Notes under the pieces: model-generated
Told to the model about the DNA's origin: nothing
Seen by the model: the letters and a program-made list of their open reading frames with translations, nothing else
Database searches by the model: none
DNA from: Phymatolithon calcareum
Lineage: Eukaryota; Rhodophyta; Florideophyceae; Hapalidiales
DNA length: 64,000 nt
Direction: 5' to 3'
NCBI GenBank assembly: GCA_977006965.1
Contig: OZ345380.1
Span: 1,302,001 to 1,366,000, forward strand
Made by a program: the position numbers and the translations under genes
Shown here: piece after piece, positions 11,309-23,400 of the stretch
How the letters are laid out: each line of letters starts with the position of its first letter
How positions within the stretch are numbered: the stretch's first letter is position 1

Positions 11309-12253
11309 ACCGGTCCACATGCAGGTGTATTCGTCAATATTTCGGGATGGGAAAGCTGTAGTTCCATCTGTGCAAACTACGTTGTATGTTCTCGACGATT
11401 AAAACTTACTGGTCAAGTCCGAAAGCTAAACATTTACATCGCAATTTCTTTTTCTTCGACTTTTCACACCTCGTTTCAATCATGGTCTGACGCAATGAAT
11501 GCGCTCATTCGATGGCTCTGCGTTAGACAGGGAAATCGCGCTATGCGACCATGTTGGAAGGCATTTAAATTCTGAATCATTTTGGCCTTCTCAAAACGAA
11601 ACCGCCGACGAGCTTGAGCGACGGCCACTCTGGGAGTCAAATCAGCTGCCCCGTCAAGTGATCCTGTTGACTTTCGGAGGAGCTCAATCCGGTATTGAAC
11701 CATCGCCCCAAGGCAAGCTAATCAACATCCCGGCACTCCCCGACAAGCTCATAGTTTCCCACAGACGCATGGAGGTAATGCTCCATCAGCTCAAAATGGA
11801 CTGAAGCGCACCATGGACACAGCGGGGGGCAAAGTACGCCACAATTCAGTGAGTACGGTGAACTCGTGGCATGACAACGCAACAGTTCATCACGTTATTG
11901 CACGCAGTGCTAACTGTCGGGCGCTTAAGCGATGGAACCGTGATGGTGCTGTCTGCGAGTACCTAAGAGAAATCGGAAAGTTTTCTGAACGATGAGAAAT
12001 GGCTCGGTGAAGCACCTTCAAGCGTTTTCGAATGAACCATTTTTGTCCCATGTAGAGGTACTGTACTTCTATATCAAGATACACGTACAAGAATTATATG
12101 CTGTTCCAAGAAAGCACTATTCTTCTATACAAAATATCCGTGAGCGACGTGAGCACCACCATCGTTCTCATGCGAACCCAAAATTGTAGAGAGCAACTAT
12201 CCCCATAGTCACCTCAGCACGCGCAGTACATTGTGCACTACTGCAACACTTTC
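11309..12253. other. Intergenic, no gene supported
   Basis: About 950 bp between the NAA38-like promoter side and the 3' end of the ABC1K gene. The open frames are at most about 100 codons and lack any domain signal. Confidence 0.4.
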
Positions 12254-14387
12254 TCACATATCCTTTCTTTCGTCAAACTTGAAAATATCCTTGTTAATTT
12301 TCGAGGTCTTTCTCAAGAATGCAAACCCCAGAGCAGCGGAAAAAACAGCCATAACAGCAGCCAGCTCCACATTCCCTGTTCCATACAATTGGGTTGCCGC
12401 CAGCGCCGTAGCCCCCGTGCTGACAAGAAAGTTGCTTGACTCTGTCAATAAAAACTGTTTTCTCAGCAACCGCTCCGTTTCAGTCGATCTTGCCCTCAGT
12501 TTCAAATCCCCACGCTCGAGCTGTGTAAGTGTCTTATCGATACGTTCAATGCGTGCACTAGCTTTAAGTGCCCCAGTACCAGCTCCAATCGCCTGTTTCC
12601 TCAATTCGTTTGCGACAGGATTCGGACGTCCTGTTACAAGCGATGTCGCCACGGACCTCAACATACCGGTCGGAGTTAAATCTGCCTTCCGCGCTCCTAG
12701 TAGATCGTCCGCAAACGGGAGTGCCACGCTAGAGAATTGAAATTCAGGGTCCAATGACTTGTTCAACCCTTCCAATGTTGACAGAGCACGAAGCAGAAAT
12801 ATACTCTGCGCAGGTAATCGGAACGGCCTGTCGTACGCCGTTGCGTACAAATCATCTCCAATAGCAGCAACCGTTTGTTCTCGGGTAGGACGAGATCTGA
12901 TGAAATAGCGACAAGAAAAATAAATTGCAGACTGTTAGAATACCGCAATGATGCACAGAGAATAACTATGCGAATTCGATCGAACAAGTTACTCACCCAA
13001 TGGAATCCAGGAAGAACTGTATCGAACGACGCACAGGGAGTGGGTCTGGCGGCAGCACGAGCGCGTCGAGATCGACAAGGGCATTCATTACAACCTCCGC
13101 ATCCTTATCAATAACGCCTGCCAAAATGTCGACGAGTCGATCCTTGATATTCGGATTGAGACTGGCGACCATACCAAAGTCGTAAAAAATAATACTTTCA
13201 TTGGCACCAACAGCTGCATTTCCAGGGTGCGGATCGCACGTGAAGAACGAGAAATCAAGCACTTGCATGAGGAACGCAGTAGCAATGCGTTGAGTGATGA
13301 GCGATAAATCAAGCCCTGCCTTTTCCAGCATCACCTTATCTGAAATCCGGATACCGGGAAGATATTGCAGACACAACACAGTGCGAGTAGTGTATTCATG
13401 AAACGCGCGCGGCACCTTGACATAATCGATCCCAGCATTCAAAAAATTATTCCTGAACCTCGTGCAACTCTCCGCCTCTCGAATATAGTCAATCTCCTCA
13501 TACAGCACTCGCTTACACTCCTCATAAATCCCAACCCAGTCGCGTCCATTACCACCATACTTCTTACTACTCTGCAGAAACTCTGCAACGCCTCGCACAG
13601 CCTCCAAATCAAGATCGAAAAGCCGTTTCAACCCCGGTCGCTGAATCTTCACAACAACCTCCTCACCACTAAACAACGTCGCCCGGTGCACCTGCCCAAG
13701 ACTAGCCGCCGCCAACGGAACCTTATCAAAGTACCGAAACACATCACCAACACGTTTCCCATACTCCTCCTCAAGAATACCCTCCGCGGCCCGCCAACTG
13801 AACGGCGGCACCTGGTCCTGCAGCACACGAAACTCCTCCGTGACTTCCCTGGGCAGAATATCCCCACGAGTACTCGCCATCTGTCCAAGCTTAATGAACG
13901 TCGGTCCGAGCTGCAGAACACGCTCTCTCGCCCACACGGCCAGCCGGCGCAGCCGTCTGCTGCGCCGCTCGTCCGTCTTTCGGCCAAGGGGATACGTCCA
14001 CGCGCGCTGATCCAGCCAGTTTACAGCGAGAAGACGGAGAATGAACGACCACACCGCGACAGACCGTGTCAGCTGATTGTACCCGCCGCTCGACCATTGA
14101 TAGCGCTCCGCGCCGCCGGCTTCAGCGAGGGCGTTCGCGGCCGCGATGTCCACGTCCGCTTCGCGGAATCGCTCGGAAAAATCAACGCGCAGACGGCCTC
14201 GCCGCCGCTTGGGCGCCACGCCGACGTACAGCGCTCCGCCTGGCTCATCGTTCTTGGGCTTGGTGGCCAGAGCCATGCGCCAGCGACGCGGAGTGGGTTT
14301 CTGCTCTGGCGAGCATAGCGCGGGAGAATTTGGGGCGGATGGAAGGCGCACGGATGTGCCTGTGAAGGTGGTGACGACAAACGCCAT
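12254..14387 (-). CDS. ABC1K/UbiB-family atypical kinase, plastid type, two exons
   Basis: complement(join(12254..12896, 12997..14387)), 677 residues. The intron (12897-12996, 100 bp) has donor GTGAGT, branch point CTAAC and acceptor ATCAG, and it splices in phase 2. The junction restores the conserved segment that ends EQTVAAIGDDLYATAYDRPF. Signature motifs: KLGQ (166-169), Ala-rich loop PLAAASLGQVHRA in place of a Gly-rich loop, Lys247 in VVVKIQR, ExD in YEEIDYIREAE (about 296-305), DPHPGN (385-390) and DFG (403-405). Residues 1-60 look like a transit peptide. Two hydrophobic C-terminal segments fit membrane association. ABC1K proteins act in plastoglobules or mitochondria on prenylquinone metabolism and stress responses; the substrate here is unknown. 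The start at 14387 is chosen over 14453 because the extra 22 residues are uncharacteristic. Confidence 0.9.
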
Positions 14388-17037
14388 TTTGAGGAATGTG
14401 TTAGTTGGGCGAGTGTTTTGATAGAGATTACGTAGTCTTGAGTTCACAGACACGTTCTGCCGGAAAATGTGCGATTAGCCACGGGGCTTGTTGATGGTGT
14501 CGTTTTCATTTCGAAACGGTTGCTCATGTACCAATGGCATTAATTCTATGGGGGTAGGGCTGAAGTTACTGGTTTGGAGGCGGCTTACAAACGACCAAAG
14601 CTTCACTCGTTCTGAAAGCAATGGTCGGATCTTTCCTCTGATTTACAGTTCTTCTGTGGATTCCAGCTGGAGCGCGGGCTGTAGATGCATGTTGTGTTTC
14701 CTGCAATCATGCGCTGCGGTCCGTTGTTTATCATTCCACGACCTGATCAGGTATACTGACTAATTTAAAAAATGATCGAAGATGATGCGCCCTTTAGTCT
14801 TGAACTGAAGCTGCAATTGCGACAATTACCCAAGCAATGAACTCCCGTTTGAAAAGTCGACGGTTCATGCAGGGACCCTACAGTAGGGTCATGGCGAAAG
14901 ACTAGCCTTGCACCAGGCTTCCGAGAGCATGTCGCACTATGGTGCAGTAGATTCCACGCTTATGGAGTAAATGAAAAAGCTCCCCCAGGACTTCGAGAAG
15001 AACCAGATGAGAATTTTGCGCAGAAAGGCGAGCAGATGCCTGTCCACACATCTCTCCAGATGGCGAAGGGACCCTAACAGTGGCGGCTGATTTATTACCA
15101 TGGACAGTCATAAAAATCAACTGTAACAGGCAAGAACAAGTTGTGAGATCTTACGGTGTCTCCTAAATATAATTGAATAATATTCGCCGACCTTGGGTAT
15201 CGCATAGTTTTCCTCTGGGGTATTCTGGGTGCTTTACGCTCGCGACACAGGATCCCCTCTGTTTCTGCTAGGGCATTTCTCCCTCCAAGGGCGTGTACGA
15301 GGCTGATAGGCCCCTCAGGGGACAATTGCAGCACCAAGATCAATTGTTGGTCACGTACCGGACATAGTCACGCAATTCGCCCTAAATGTCGCTATCGATA
15401 TGACTCGAAGCTCGCCCCATGAGGAGAAATGGGAAAAGGAATGAATGAGCAAACGGACGTTTTCGGGAGCACGCATAACGGGGTACATGCACGGTAGATT
15501 ATCAAGTATAGAACAAGAAACGGAAGAGCCCGCTTGTGCTTCTGTATGATAGCTGCAGAACAAAGGGAAGTAACAGTCCGATAGCTTCCTCTCCACTGAA
15601 GGCTGATTGATCAACAACACTACGACATGTTCTTTATCGTTTGTGGAGATACCTGCGAGTCGGGTTGCTGTGAAGGCAAGGTGGAGCTGGAAGTGAGATG
15701 CATATGCGAGGAGCTTCGCTCTAATTGCTGTTCCTGACGCTGATCATGACCAGGTGAAGGGTGATAAAATGGCGATAATGATCCTCGACACGACAGTAGC
15801 GTACGATCGAAGCCTAATTAGTACTCTTGACTTTCCTAAAATGCTATGGTACTCTAAATGGTCAAGAACTCAGTCACGAGGATAAAGAAGCCCTTCCGTT
15901 GGATGTTTCGCCCTTGGTCTTCTGTCATTAATGGATAGACTAATATGTACTTGGATGGCGCTGGTGATTTTTATCCCCGACTTGTGTCATGTGACCCTCC
16001 GGGATTGCAGTACCTAAGTGATTGTCACTTTTTATTCAGCTCCTTTTCTATTTAGAGCATATGTACTTGCACTTAAAACGCCAGCAGTTGTGACGCCAAA
16101 CGCGAAGAACTCCGTGTGATCCGCGTTAAGCTGCAGAACCAAGTATAGCACTATCCAATTTATCAACTCTCGTTGGAATGCATTTGCCTTGGTGTGCGAA
16201 ACGTAATCATAATCCTGTAATACTTCGCGACATGGTATGGGCGTTCAAACGTACGTTGCCGCGCAAGTGCGCTTGCCCTGCGTGATTGCATTTGCGCCTA
16301 AAGGCGCGGCATTTTAACTGACACGCCACATAAACTGGATCGGCGACTGTTGACTCATAGTGGGCTCTTACATACAGATACATACACACCCTCATACATA
16401 TAAGCAGGTAGTATAGGGGGCTCCCTGCCGGACATCCACCCCGGCGGGGGGGGGCGGAAATCAGCAATCTTCTTCTCTACAGCGACAGCGGAAAGTTCAG
16501 TAAACCATTTATTTCCATTCTTCTTGCAAAAAATTCTCGAGGTCTCATGATAGTGCCTCACCACCGTCCTGGCACGTGCGAATGTTCCGAAAATACGGGT
16601 ACCCTAAAAACGAGGAAATGGAACTTGAGGTACACAATTGTTGAGGGCGAATTTATATCATCAATCAGATGCGCATGCGCACGATGCGCACCTGACTGAG
16701 TATCCGCTGAGATCGAAATACTACTGATTGGTCGCGCGGCAATTTAAAGGCGGCGGAAAGAAAGATTCAGTACCGCAACCTTGCACCAATGCGTCATCAT
16801 ATTTCCTCGCGCTCTCCCTCACTGGTCGGCACGCACGGATTCGTTCGCCTCTGACGACCGACCTCCAATCGCATCACACTGCCACCGACTCGCAGCAAAA
16901 CCTGCGCACCGCCTCTCATCCGATTCCGCGCGTCACGATCCAACTGCCCCCCGCGTGCACAAGAGCGGCACCGCGCAAGCGAGCAACCATCCACCACCCA
17001 CTCTACCTCGCAACCTTGTTCAACCCACGATCCCAAT
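14388..17037. other. Divergent intergenic region of 2.6 kb
   Basis: Between the ABC1K gene (-) and the GT4 gene (+). No domain-bearing frame was found. A small palindrome, GACCCTAC-A-GTAGGGTC, is at 14874-14890, and a G-rich run is at about 16442-16454. The last 250 bp before 17038 are C-rich and probably the 5' leader of the GT4 gene. Confidence 0.4.
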
Positions 17038-18876
17038 ATGAAAAAAGTTGCAAGTATTCGCGATGCACTCGACGTCTTCGAACTGCCTGCCGGTGCCGAC
17101 CCTTACGAACCGTTCGATTTCGCCTACAATTACGAGGAGGAATCCGAAGAAGAGTTACGTAAAACCTGGCGTGTATTCACGAAAGTGAAAGACGTTCTCG
17201 ATAACGGTCGTCGTCTCGAAAATGCTTCCTGGCGTCTCTGGTATCGCTCGCGAGCCGGACTTTCTCAGCCGCCCTCCACCGATGCATTAGACACCATGGG
17301 CGCTGCCACCGGCGTCGGTGAAATGTCGGCCCTCGAGCAATACGACCGTAACCTTGACAAGTCGTTGCGACAAGCCGAAGCGGAAACTGACCGTATGGTC
17401 GGCGACATATTTGCCGGTGGTATCGACTCCAAGTTCGCACAGGAGAATTCCCGTCTGGAGGAACGTGCACGAGCGGAGCGCGCCCGTGCCCTCCTCGAAC
17501 TGCAGGAACGTCACGCTGTGCCCGACAGCGCGTTGAATGATTTTCTCAACTGGGTGCACGAGGCGTTGGCGGATCATGTCGCGTTGGTCGACAGGAGTGA
17601 TAAGGATACCTTATTTCTGCCGCGTGATCGCGCCACGGCCACGGAACAGCTTGAAAGTGCTGTGTTACCACCGCGTCCGAAGGTGGCTGCCTTCTGTCAT
17701 TCGCTTGAACGAAATGGAGCGAATAATTTCCTGTTGTATTTACTGCGTGAACTTCGTGAGGAGCTTGCGTTTGAGGTTTTCTCACCGAAGGAGGGTGCCA
17801 TGCGTACGGATTACGAGGCGCTTGGGATCTATGTACGGTTGTGTGACATGAAGTCGGAAACGTATCCAATTGATGTGCGTGAAATTCTCACGGGATTTTC
17901 TTATGCTATTGCTAATACGATTATGACGACGGAGGTTATCAATGCGTCTAAGGAGCTTAATGTGCCCTGTTTGTGGGTTATTCATGAGGCTTGGCCGAAG
18001 GATCAGTTTAACTATTACGCTAAGGAAGTGTTCCTCATGCAGCGTGTGGACGAGAACGCTATTGTAAGTGCGTTTAAGAATGCAAGCAAAATCGTCTTCC
18101 CGGCAAAGGTGCAGCGTCGTTGTTACGATGGGCTTTTCGATCCTGATAGCGCCCGTGTTATTTACAATGGTATCCCTCTCGCAAGTATTAATAACTTCCG
18201 CGCCTCCAAGAAGCGTGATCAAGTGCGTCGCGAGCTTGGATACGGCCCGGATGATGTGCTGTTGGTACATATGGGCACAGTGTGCAAGCGCAAGGCACAG
18301 TTTGTGACATCGCAGGCATTTGCACGTTTGGTTAACGAGGTGATTCTCCCCGACGATAAGGAGTTCAAGTTGTTGCTTGTCGGGGCGCGTTATATTCGTC
18401 AGCATGAGATCGACTACATTGCTTCATGCAAGGAAGTTCTTGAAGAGAATGGTTGTACTGACAATGCTACCATTCTGGACGTGAAGAAAAATGTACTGCC
18501 ATTTTATCTTGCGGCAGACATTGTACTCTGTCCGAGTATTAATGAAGTTCTCCCGCTTGTCATTTGCGAGGCAATGGCATTTGAACGTCCGGTGATTGCC
18601 ACTAAAATTGATGGTATCCCAGAAGCACTCGCCGATGGTGTGGAAGGACTTCTCATTCCGCCGGCGAACTCCGATTCACTCTTCCACGCTATTAAGAAAC
18701 TCGCGGCTGATCCTGAACTTTGTGCCCGGATGGGCGCTGCCGGTCGGCAGCGCGTGCTTGATCAGTTTAGCTTCAGGACCATGACCAACACGTATCGCGA
18801 GACGATTAATATCGACCTTGCCGCGGAGCATGTGGAAAATGTGACGGCTGCGCGCCAGATCGCAGTTCGCTCGTAA
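17038..18876 (+). CDS. GT4 family glycosyltransferase with DUF1752-like N-terminus
   Basis: 612 residues, single exon. The C-terminal half is a GT-B glycosyltransferase: NGIPLASINNFR starts the second Rossmann lobe, then VLLVHMGTVCKRKAQ, FKLLLVGARY, and the hallmark ADIVLCPSINEVLPLVICEA, which carries the E-x7-E nucleotide-sugar signature of GT4 in slightly altered form, followed by PVIATKIDGIPE. The first lobe (about 205-345) carries VAAFCHSLERNGANNFLLY. Residues about 38-70 (EELRKTWRVFTKVKDVL, then NGRRLENASWRLWYRS) look like DUF1752/PF08550, a motif known from fungal AreA-type regulators. Between them is a charged, probably coiled-coil stretch (about 95-175). There is no signal peptide or membrane segment, so the enzyme looks cytosolic. 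Donor and acceptor are unknown. Confidence 0.75.
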   Translation: MKKVASIRDALDVFELPAGADPYEPFDFAYNYEEESEEELRKTWRVFTKVKDVLDNGRRLENASWRLWYRSRAGLSQPPSTDALDTMGAATGVGEMSALEQYDRNLDKSLRQAEAETDRMVGDIFAGGIDSKFAQENSRLEERARAERARALLELQERHAVPDSALNDFLNWVHEALADHVALVDRSDKDTLFLPRDRATATEQLESAVLPPRPKVAAFCHSLERNGANNFLLYLLRELREELAFEVFSPKEGAMRTDYEALGIYVRLCDMKSETYPIDVREILTGFSYAIANTIMTTEVINASKELNVPCLWVIHEAWPKDQFNYYAKEVFLMQRVDENAIVSAFKNASKIVFPAKVQRRCYDGLFDPDSARVIYNGIPLASINNFRASKKRDQVRRELGYGPDDVLLVHMGTVCKRKAQFVTSQAFARLVNEVILPDDKEFKLLLVGARYIRQHEIDYIASCKEVLEENGCTDNATILDVKKNVLPFYLAADIVLCPSINEVLPLVICEAMAFERPVIATKIDGIPEALADGVEGLLIPPANSDSLFHAIKKLAADPELCARMGAAGRQRVLDQFSFRTMTNTYRETINIDLAAEHVENVTAARQIAVRS

Positions 18877-19706
18877 ATGGGTTCAGGAATCGATCGTTTT
18901 TGGGTGAAATGGAGGATACAGTAGACGAAAACGTAGTTGCAATTTTTTCCTAAATTTTTGATCTGCTTGTGTATTATACTGTAACTCGTGATAGCGGACA
19001 TACACCTTGCAGTCTAGCTTAGAATTCAGGAGGCATTTGCAGCAGTTTTCTGCCTAACATTGCGAGACCCAATTGTCTACGCATGGTCAATTGTCTACGC
19101 ATGGTCGGAAAGCTCTGATGCCACTACAGCCGCAGCGATTGGGTGAGTGAACAAAATTTTTCCGTTGGGCAACATACCACAATTGGAACAAGGAACTAAT
19201 GTGGCACACGAGGAAGAGGGAAGTGAATTAAGAAAACACAGAGGACGCAATTTTCAAGACTATTTTTCGTAGCTGCTAGGCCACCCGACCAGGCTAATCG
19301 AAGACCGCACGCATTCTTCACGCCCATACCATGCTCGCCTCATAACCCGTAGCGTACTCCTGGTACATCTGTGACACTTCGGCGGCGGCGAGGTTCTGTG
19401 TATACTGCAGTACGATGGGAGCGGGAGCGCAGAGTCGAAAAAGTTGTGAATCGGTGGTTCGGGTTAAACACGCCGTATCATAATTTACATGGGGTACCCT
19501 ATTACAGAGTGTATGCGTCTTACACACGTGTCCATCCACAAGCGCTTACACTTGGATCTCAATTGAAGCTCATGTCGGTGATCGCATTTTTTCAAAAATT
19601 GGATCAATCTCAATTGAACCCATCGTAATTCAATATCGGACCTCGCCACGGGATCTGGGTCAATTGCCTCTCCCATTGTCTGTAGATTGCGAGTTATTCG
19701 CCGCAG
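18877..19706. other. Intergenic, with a short tandem repeat
   Basis: Contains the 3' UTR of the GT4 gene and the leader of the zinc-finger gene. Apart from the duplicated 18-mer at 19071-19106 nothing was recognised. Confidence 0.4.
19071..19106. repeat. Two tandem 18-bp direct repeats
   Basis: The unit AATTGTCTACGCATGGTC occurs twice head to tail without a mismatch, about 200 bp after the GT4 stop. Confidence 0.9.
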
Positions 19707-20084
19707 ATGTATACGGCCTCCCTCTGTTCGCGTTCACACCTCTCCCCGGCCCTTCTTTCGCCCACAGCAGTCATCGCGGTTGCAGCGGTCGCGAGCGGCA
19801 CCGTCCTGATCGCTCGTGGATTTGGTACGCGCGAAGTGGAAGGCAACAACGAGAAAGGGAATTCCGTCGGGCGGAAAAAACAGAGTCTGAAGCGTCTCAA
19901 AGGGAAGGTTATCGGCTGCGGTACGTGTAAAGGGTCAGGAAAGAAACCATGTCTGTTTTGCAAGGGTACCAAGCGCATGGTGGGGTTTCTGGGCGCTGAT
20001 GTCGCCTGCGTTCCCTGTGGTGCAGTTGGTACCATGGGTCGCCCGTGTGTTGATTGTGGCGGAATGGGCTTCTTCACTCCTTGA
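19707..20084 (+). CDS. Small membrane protein with DnaJ-type Cys-rich zinc finger
   Basis: 125 residues. Four C-x2-C-x-G-x-(G/K) motifs at 71-78 (CGTCKGSG), 82-89 (CLFCKGTK), 101-108 (CVPCGAVG) and 114-121 (CVDCGGMG) form the paired zinc sites of the DnaJ central domain; no J domain is present. A hydrophobic stretch at about 17-38 could be a membrane anchor or the core of a plastid targeting peptide; a basic linker follows. Plastid stand-alone proteins of this kind (BSD2, LQY1 and relatives) act in thiol-disulfide chemistry or assembly of photosystem II or Rubisco. Which one this matches cannot be decided from sequence alone. Confidence 0.7.
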   Translation: MYTASLCSRSHLSPALLSPTAVIAVAAVASGTVLIARGFGTREVEGNNEKGNSVGRKKQSLKRLKGKVIGCGTCKGSGKKPCLFCKGTKRMVGFLGADVACVPCGAVGTMGRPCVDCGGMGFFTP

Positions 20085-20485
20085 TCATGGAATGAGGAAT
20101 GCAATGAGCTTTTCTTCTTTTGGTGTTAATAGTGTTTCTAAAGTTGTTGTTACTTATCTTAAATATCCCCATGTGCGCTTACTGCACTCAATCTGTCCAT
20201 ATCATGTATGGACGCCAAATTGACCTGCACATTCTTAAATGTTGAGTTTTCATGCTAATTCCATTAACCATCATTATCTTGCGAATCCCACAGAGCAATC
20301 GAGACAGCATGAGGCATGACTTGTGTAACATCTGCCGCGGTTATAACACACGTTGGCTTCGAATCGCTTCTATCGACCAAAGATCAGCGGGTGTAATGGC
20401 ATTAGAATGTGGCACTAAATTCCAAAGCGGCATTGATCGGACGAATGCTTTCAAAGTAAATGTACGCTCTTCTTAACCGCAGAAA
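20085..20485. other. Intergenic between convergent genes
   Basis: About 400 bp between the stop of the zinc-finger gene and the stop of the large minus-strand gene. It holds both 3' ends; no other feature seen. Confidence 0.4.
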
Positions 20486-23400
20486 CTATTGCTTGTTCTT
20501 ATCCTGCATGCTTTTTACCGCCTTCGCCGCAGCCTTGGATCCTGTTCGAAATCCCTGCTGGAGACCTTGGAAGAGGCGCCCAGCAACGACAGGAGCATTG
20601 GCAGCAGCATTCTTCAGTGCTTCTGCCCCTGGCATAGAGCCCTGATTATCCCCCTCTTCCTTCTGAAGACGCATGGCAAGGGCTCGGTCCTCTTCCTCTT
20701 GCTTTTTCCGCAAATCTGATCTCATAGACGGATCAGTACGACCACCCGATGCCGTCCAAGTCTCCATATCGCTGGGAGCCCCTGCTCCCAACTGCGCAGA
20801 CGAATGTTCAGGCGACCGCGAAAACGATCGAGAACGCGACGGGGAACGAGACCGGGAACGCCCGCCTGGTCGTGAGGGACCCGGCCGCGCTCGATCGTAC
20901 ATCCTTTCATCTTGAATGTCCTCGTCATAGTCCAACTCATCAACGCTATATTGTTTTTGTCGACGACGGGAGGGACCACCTCCAGCAGTGGCCTCTTCAA
21001 ATCCAGCAGCCGTGAAACCAAGCGCAGGGACCGCTGGTTCAGCTCGATGGTTGCGCCATTTGTGTGCACCCTCAATGCGTAGTTGGGCAATTTCCACAGG
21101 AGGCGCTTCCAGCAAGGCCGTAGGTGCATCACCACCACTTTTCAATCCACGATCAGCGACTGATCCAAGCCGACGCTCAGCGTTCGCGAGATCAGCCGCG
21201 CCACCAGGGCCGAGCGGTTGCCACCCTGGAGGGGGCGGAGCCCCAAGCAAGATCTGGGCTGCTGCGGAGGATTCAGCTGCGAGCTTCCAGACTATGGCAA
21301 GCCAATTTGGGGCGACACACGAGCCGTCTCGAGGGACATTGTTTGCAGCTCGAGCCTCTGAGAATCGTTCGCGTGCTGAGTAAAGCATGTCGAGGCAGCC
21401 CAACGCCCACTCCGCAACCGCCTTTAGACCGAGTCCACGAACGCGGACCAGCTCCGCCAGCCGCTCATATGTACACACCCGGAACGGCTCTCCAGCCAAA
21501 GCCGCGGCCGCCCCCAGTGCTTCCACCGCGAAAACTCGACACTCAGCGCTCGGCCCAAGCAGAGCGCAGTGCCACAACAGTGAGAAGTATTTCTCCATTT
21601 CTACACCAATTGCCCGAGGAAGTGGCTCCGGTACAGCAAATCCAGCAAGGTGAGATGCCCCAACCGTCAGAACAGCCAGATCTAGAGTGCGGCGTCGTAA
21701 GAACGCTGCCGCGGCAGATGCTACGCGTTCACGCTCGGGCGGGCTTTGAACGGCGCGGAAGATGGAAGCACCGACCACGGCACCTTGCCCGATGGACAAT
21801 ACCTTCTCCCACATTGCGCCAAGTCTACCGCATACCCCAACAGTTGCATGCGTAGTTGCCCACAGTTCCACCAGATGCACGGACGAGGGCGCTAGATCGG
21901 GCGCCATGTCCAGCACCTCATACACGAGGTAATCAACAAACTCTGATACGAGGCGAAAACCTACTCCCCGACCGGCATCCGGGTGCCGTACGAATCCGCC
22001 AAAGTATCGCATCATGATACCGCTCTTATTCAATGTACCGCTACTCTCATCATCAAAGCTTCCTCCTCCTCCATTAGGGATCGACATGCCAATCCGCCCC
22101 GCACCAGAACCTAGCACAAACGCAAGTGCAATAGCAGCACGCCCGCGCACATACTGATTCGGATCCTCCGAAATGATTTCAGTTAGCGGTCGCACAAGAG
22201 CTTCTAGTGGATGCATTTCTCCATCAAATGTGCCCGGCGCGGTGCCCGCTACGAGCGCACCAGTTGTTCCCGGCGCAACAGTCACCGCACGTGATGAAGA
22301 GGGCCCCGCACTTGCGGCATGCACATGATACGCTGACTGTGCCTTGCGCAGTTTACGGTGATCTTCTTCGACGTGGCCATACATTTTCGCACGTGCGAGG
22401 GCAACGGTAGCATCCGCCGCCGCAAAACGCCGAATGGGCTCGTCATGTAACATGGCTGCATATATTCGACGAAGGACGACCTCTACCGCTGGAACAACAC
22501 CGGCACCAAGTTTCCGCAAATAGAACGGGGCATCTGCTTCAATGCGCTCCACTCGTCTTTGCTTTCGTTCACTCCGAAGACGAGAAAACCATGTTTGTTT
22601 CTCAGCCGCTTCCTCTCCAACTTCGTTATCTCCACCTGCACTCATTTCACTCACTTTTTTAGACAGCGGTGACGTCGCGTTTGACTCTTCGCGCTCTTCA
22701 GCCGCGAAATCGTCTTCAAAAGCCCCCAGCTCATCTGGGTCATCACGTGGATCTTCTTCTTCGTCCTCGTCATCCATGTCCCACGATTCGGCCGTGCCAC
22801 CATAAGCAGTGGCATCTCCAATTTCTGGGGAGTTATACAACGCAGCTTGAGGAACAGGGGCTTCAAACCAAGTAGTCCACTTTCGCCGAGCAAGACCACG
22901 CAATGCTTCAATCAGGACACGATTCGAGGCATTTTTTAGCAAATTTACCAGTCCCTCTGCGAACTCGACGCCAAGAGGATCGTTCCTTTGAAGTCGGGTT
23001 GGTCGTACTGCTGCGACAACTGTGGAAACGGCATTTGAAGTGGTCTTCACAGCACCTACAACGTCATTAACACGGTCCTTGTTAAAAAGAAATCGAAACA
23101 ATCCTGTTGCCTTTCCTTTCAATGTCTTTTCCCCGAGAGCCTCCTGCAAGGTAGGTCCTGAGCCAGCAACCGGATTCTGAGTCTTTACAGGAGCTTCCTC
23201 AGGGATATGAGCATCCAGGTCTGGATCTTCGGCAAGCGCACCTAACAAGCGCGCATAGTACACTCTTGCACCCAGGTCTTGCAAATGCAGTCGCTTATTT
23301 GCCGGAGGGTTCTTATGCGGCAGCCGCTGAACTAAATATCGCGAGACAGGCACAGGGGAAACGATACTTCGAAGTTCAAGAAGAGCCATGCAATGGCGCA

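Noticed and set aside
13365-14318. 317-codon plus-strand frame
   Set aside because: Lies antisense to the ABC1K kinase, whose motifs are unambiguous.
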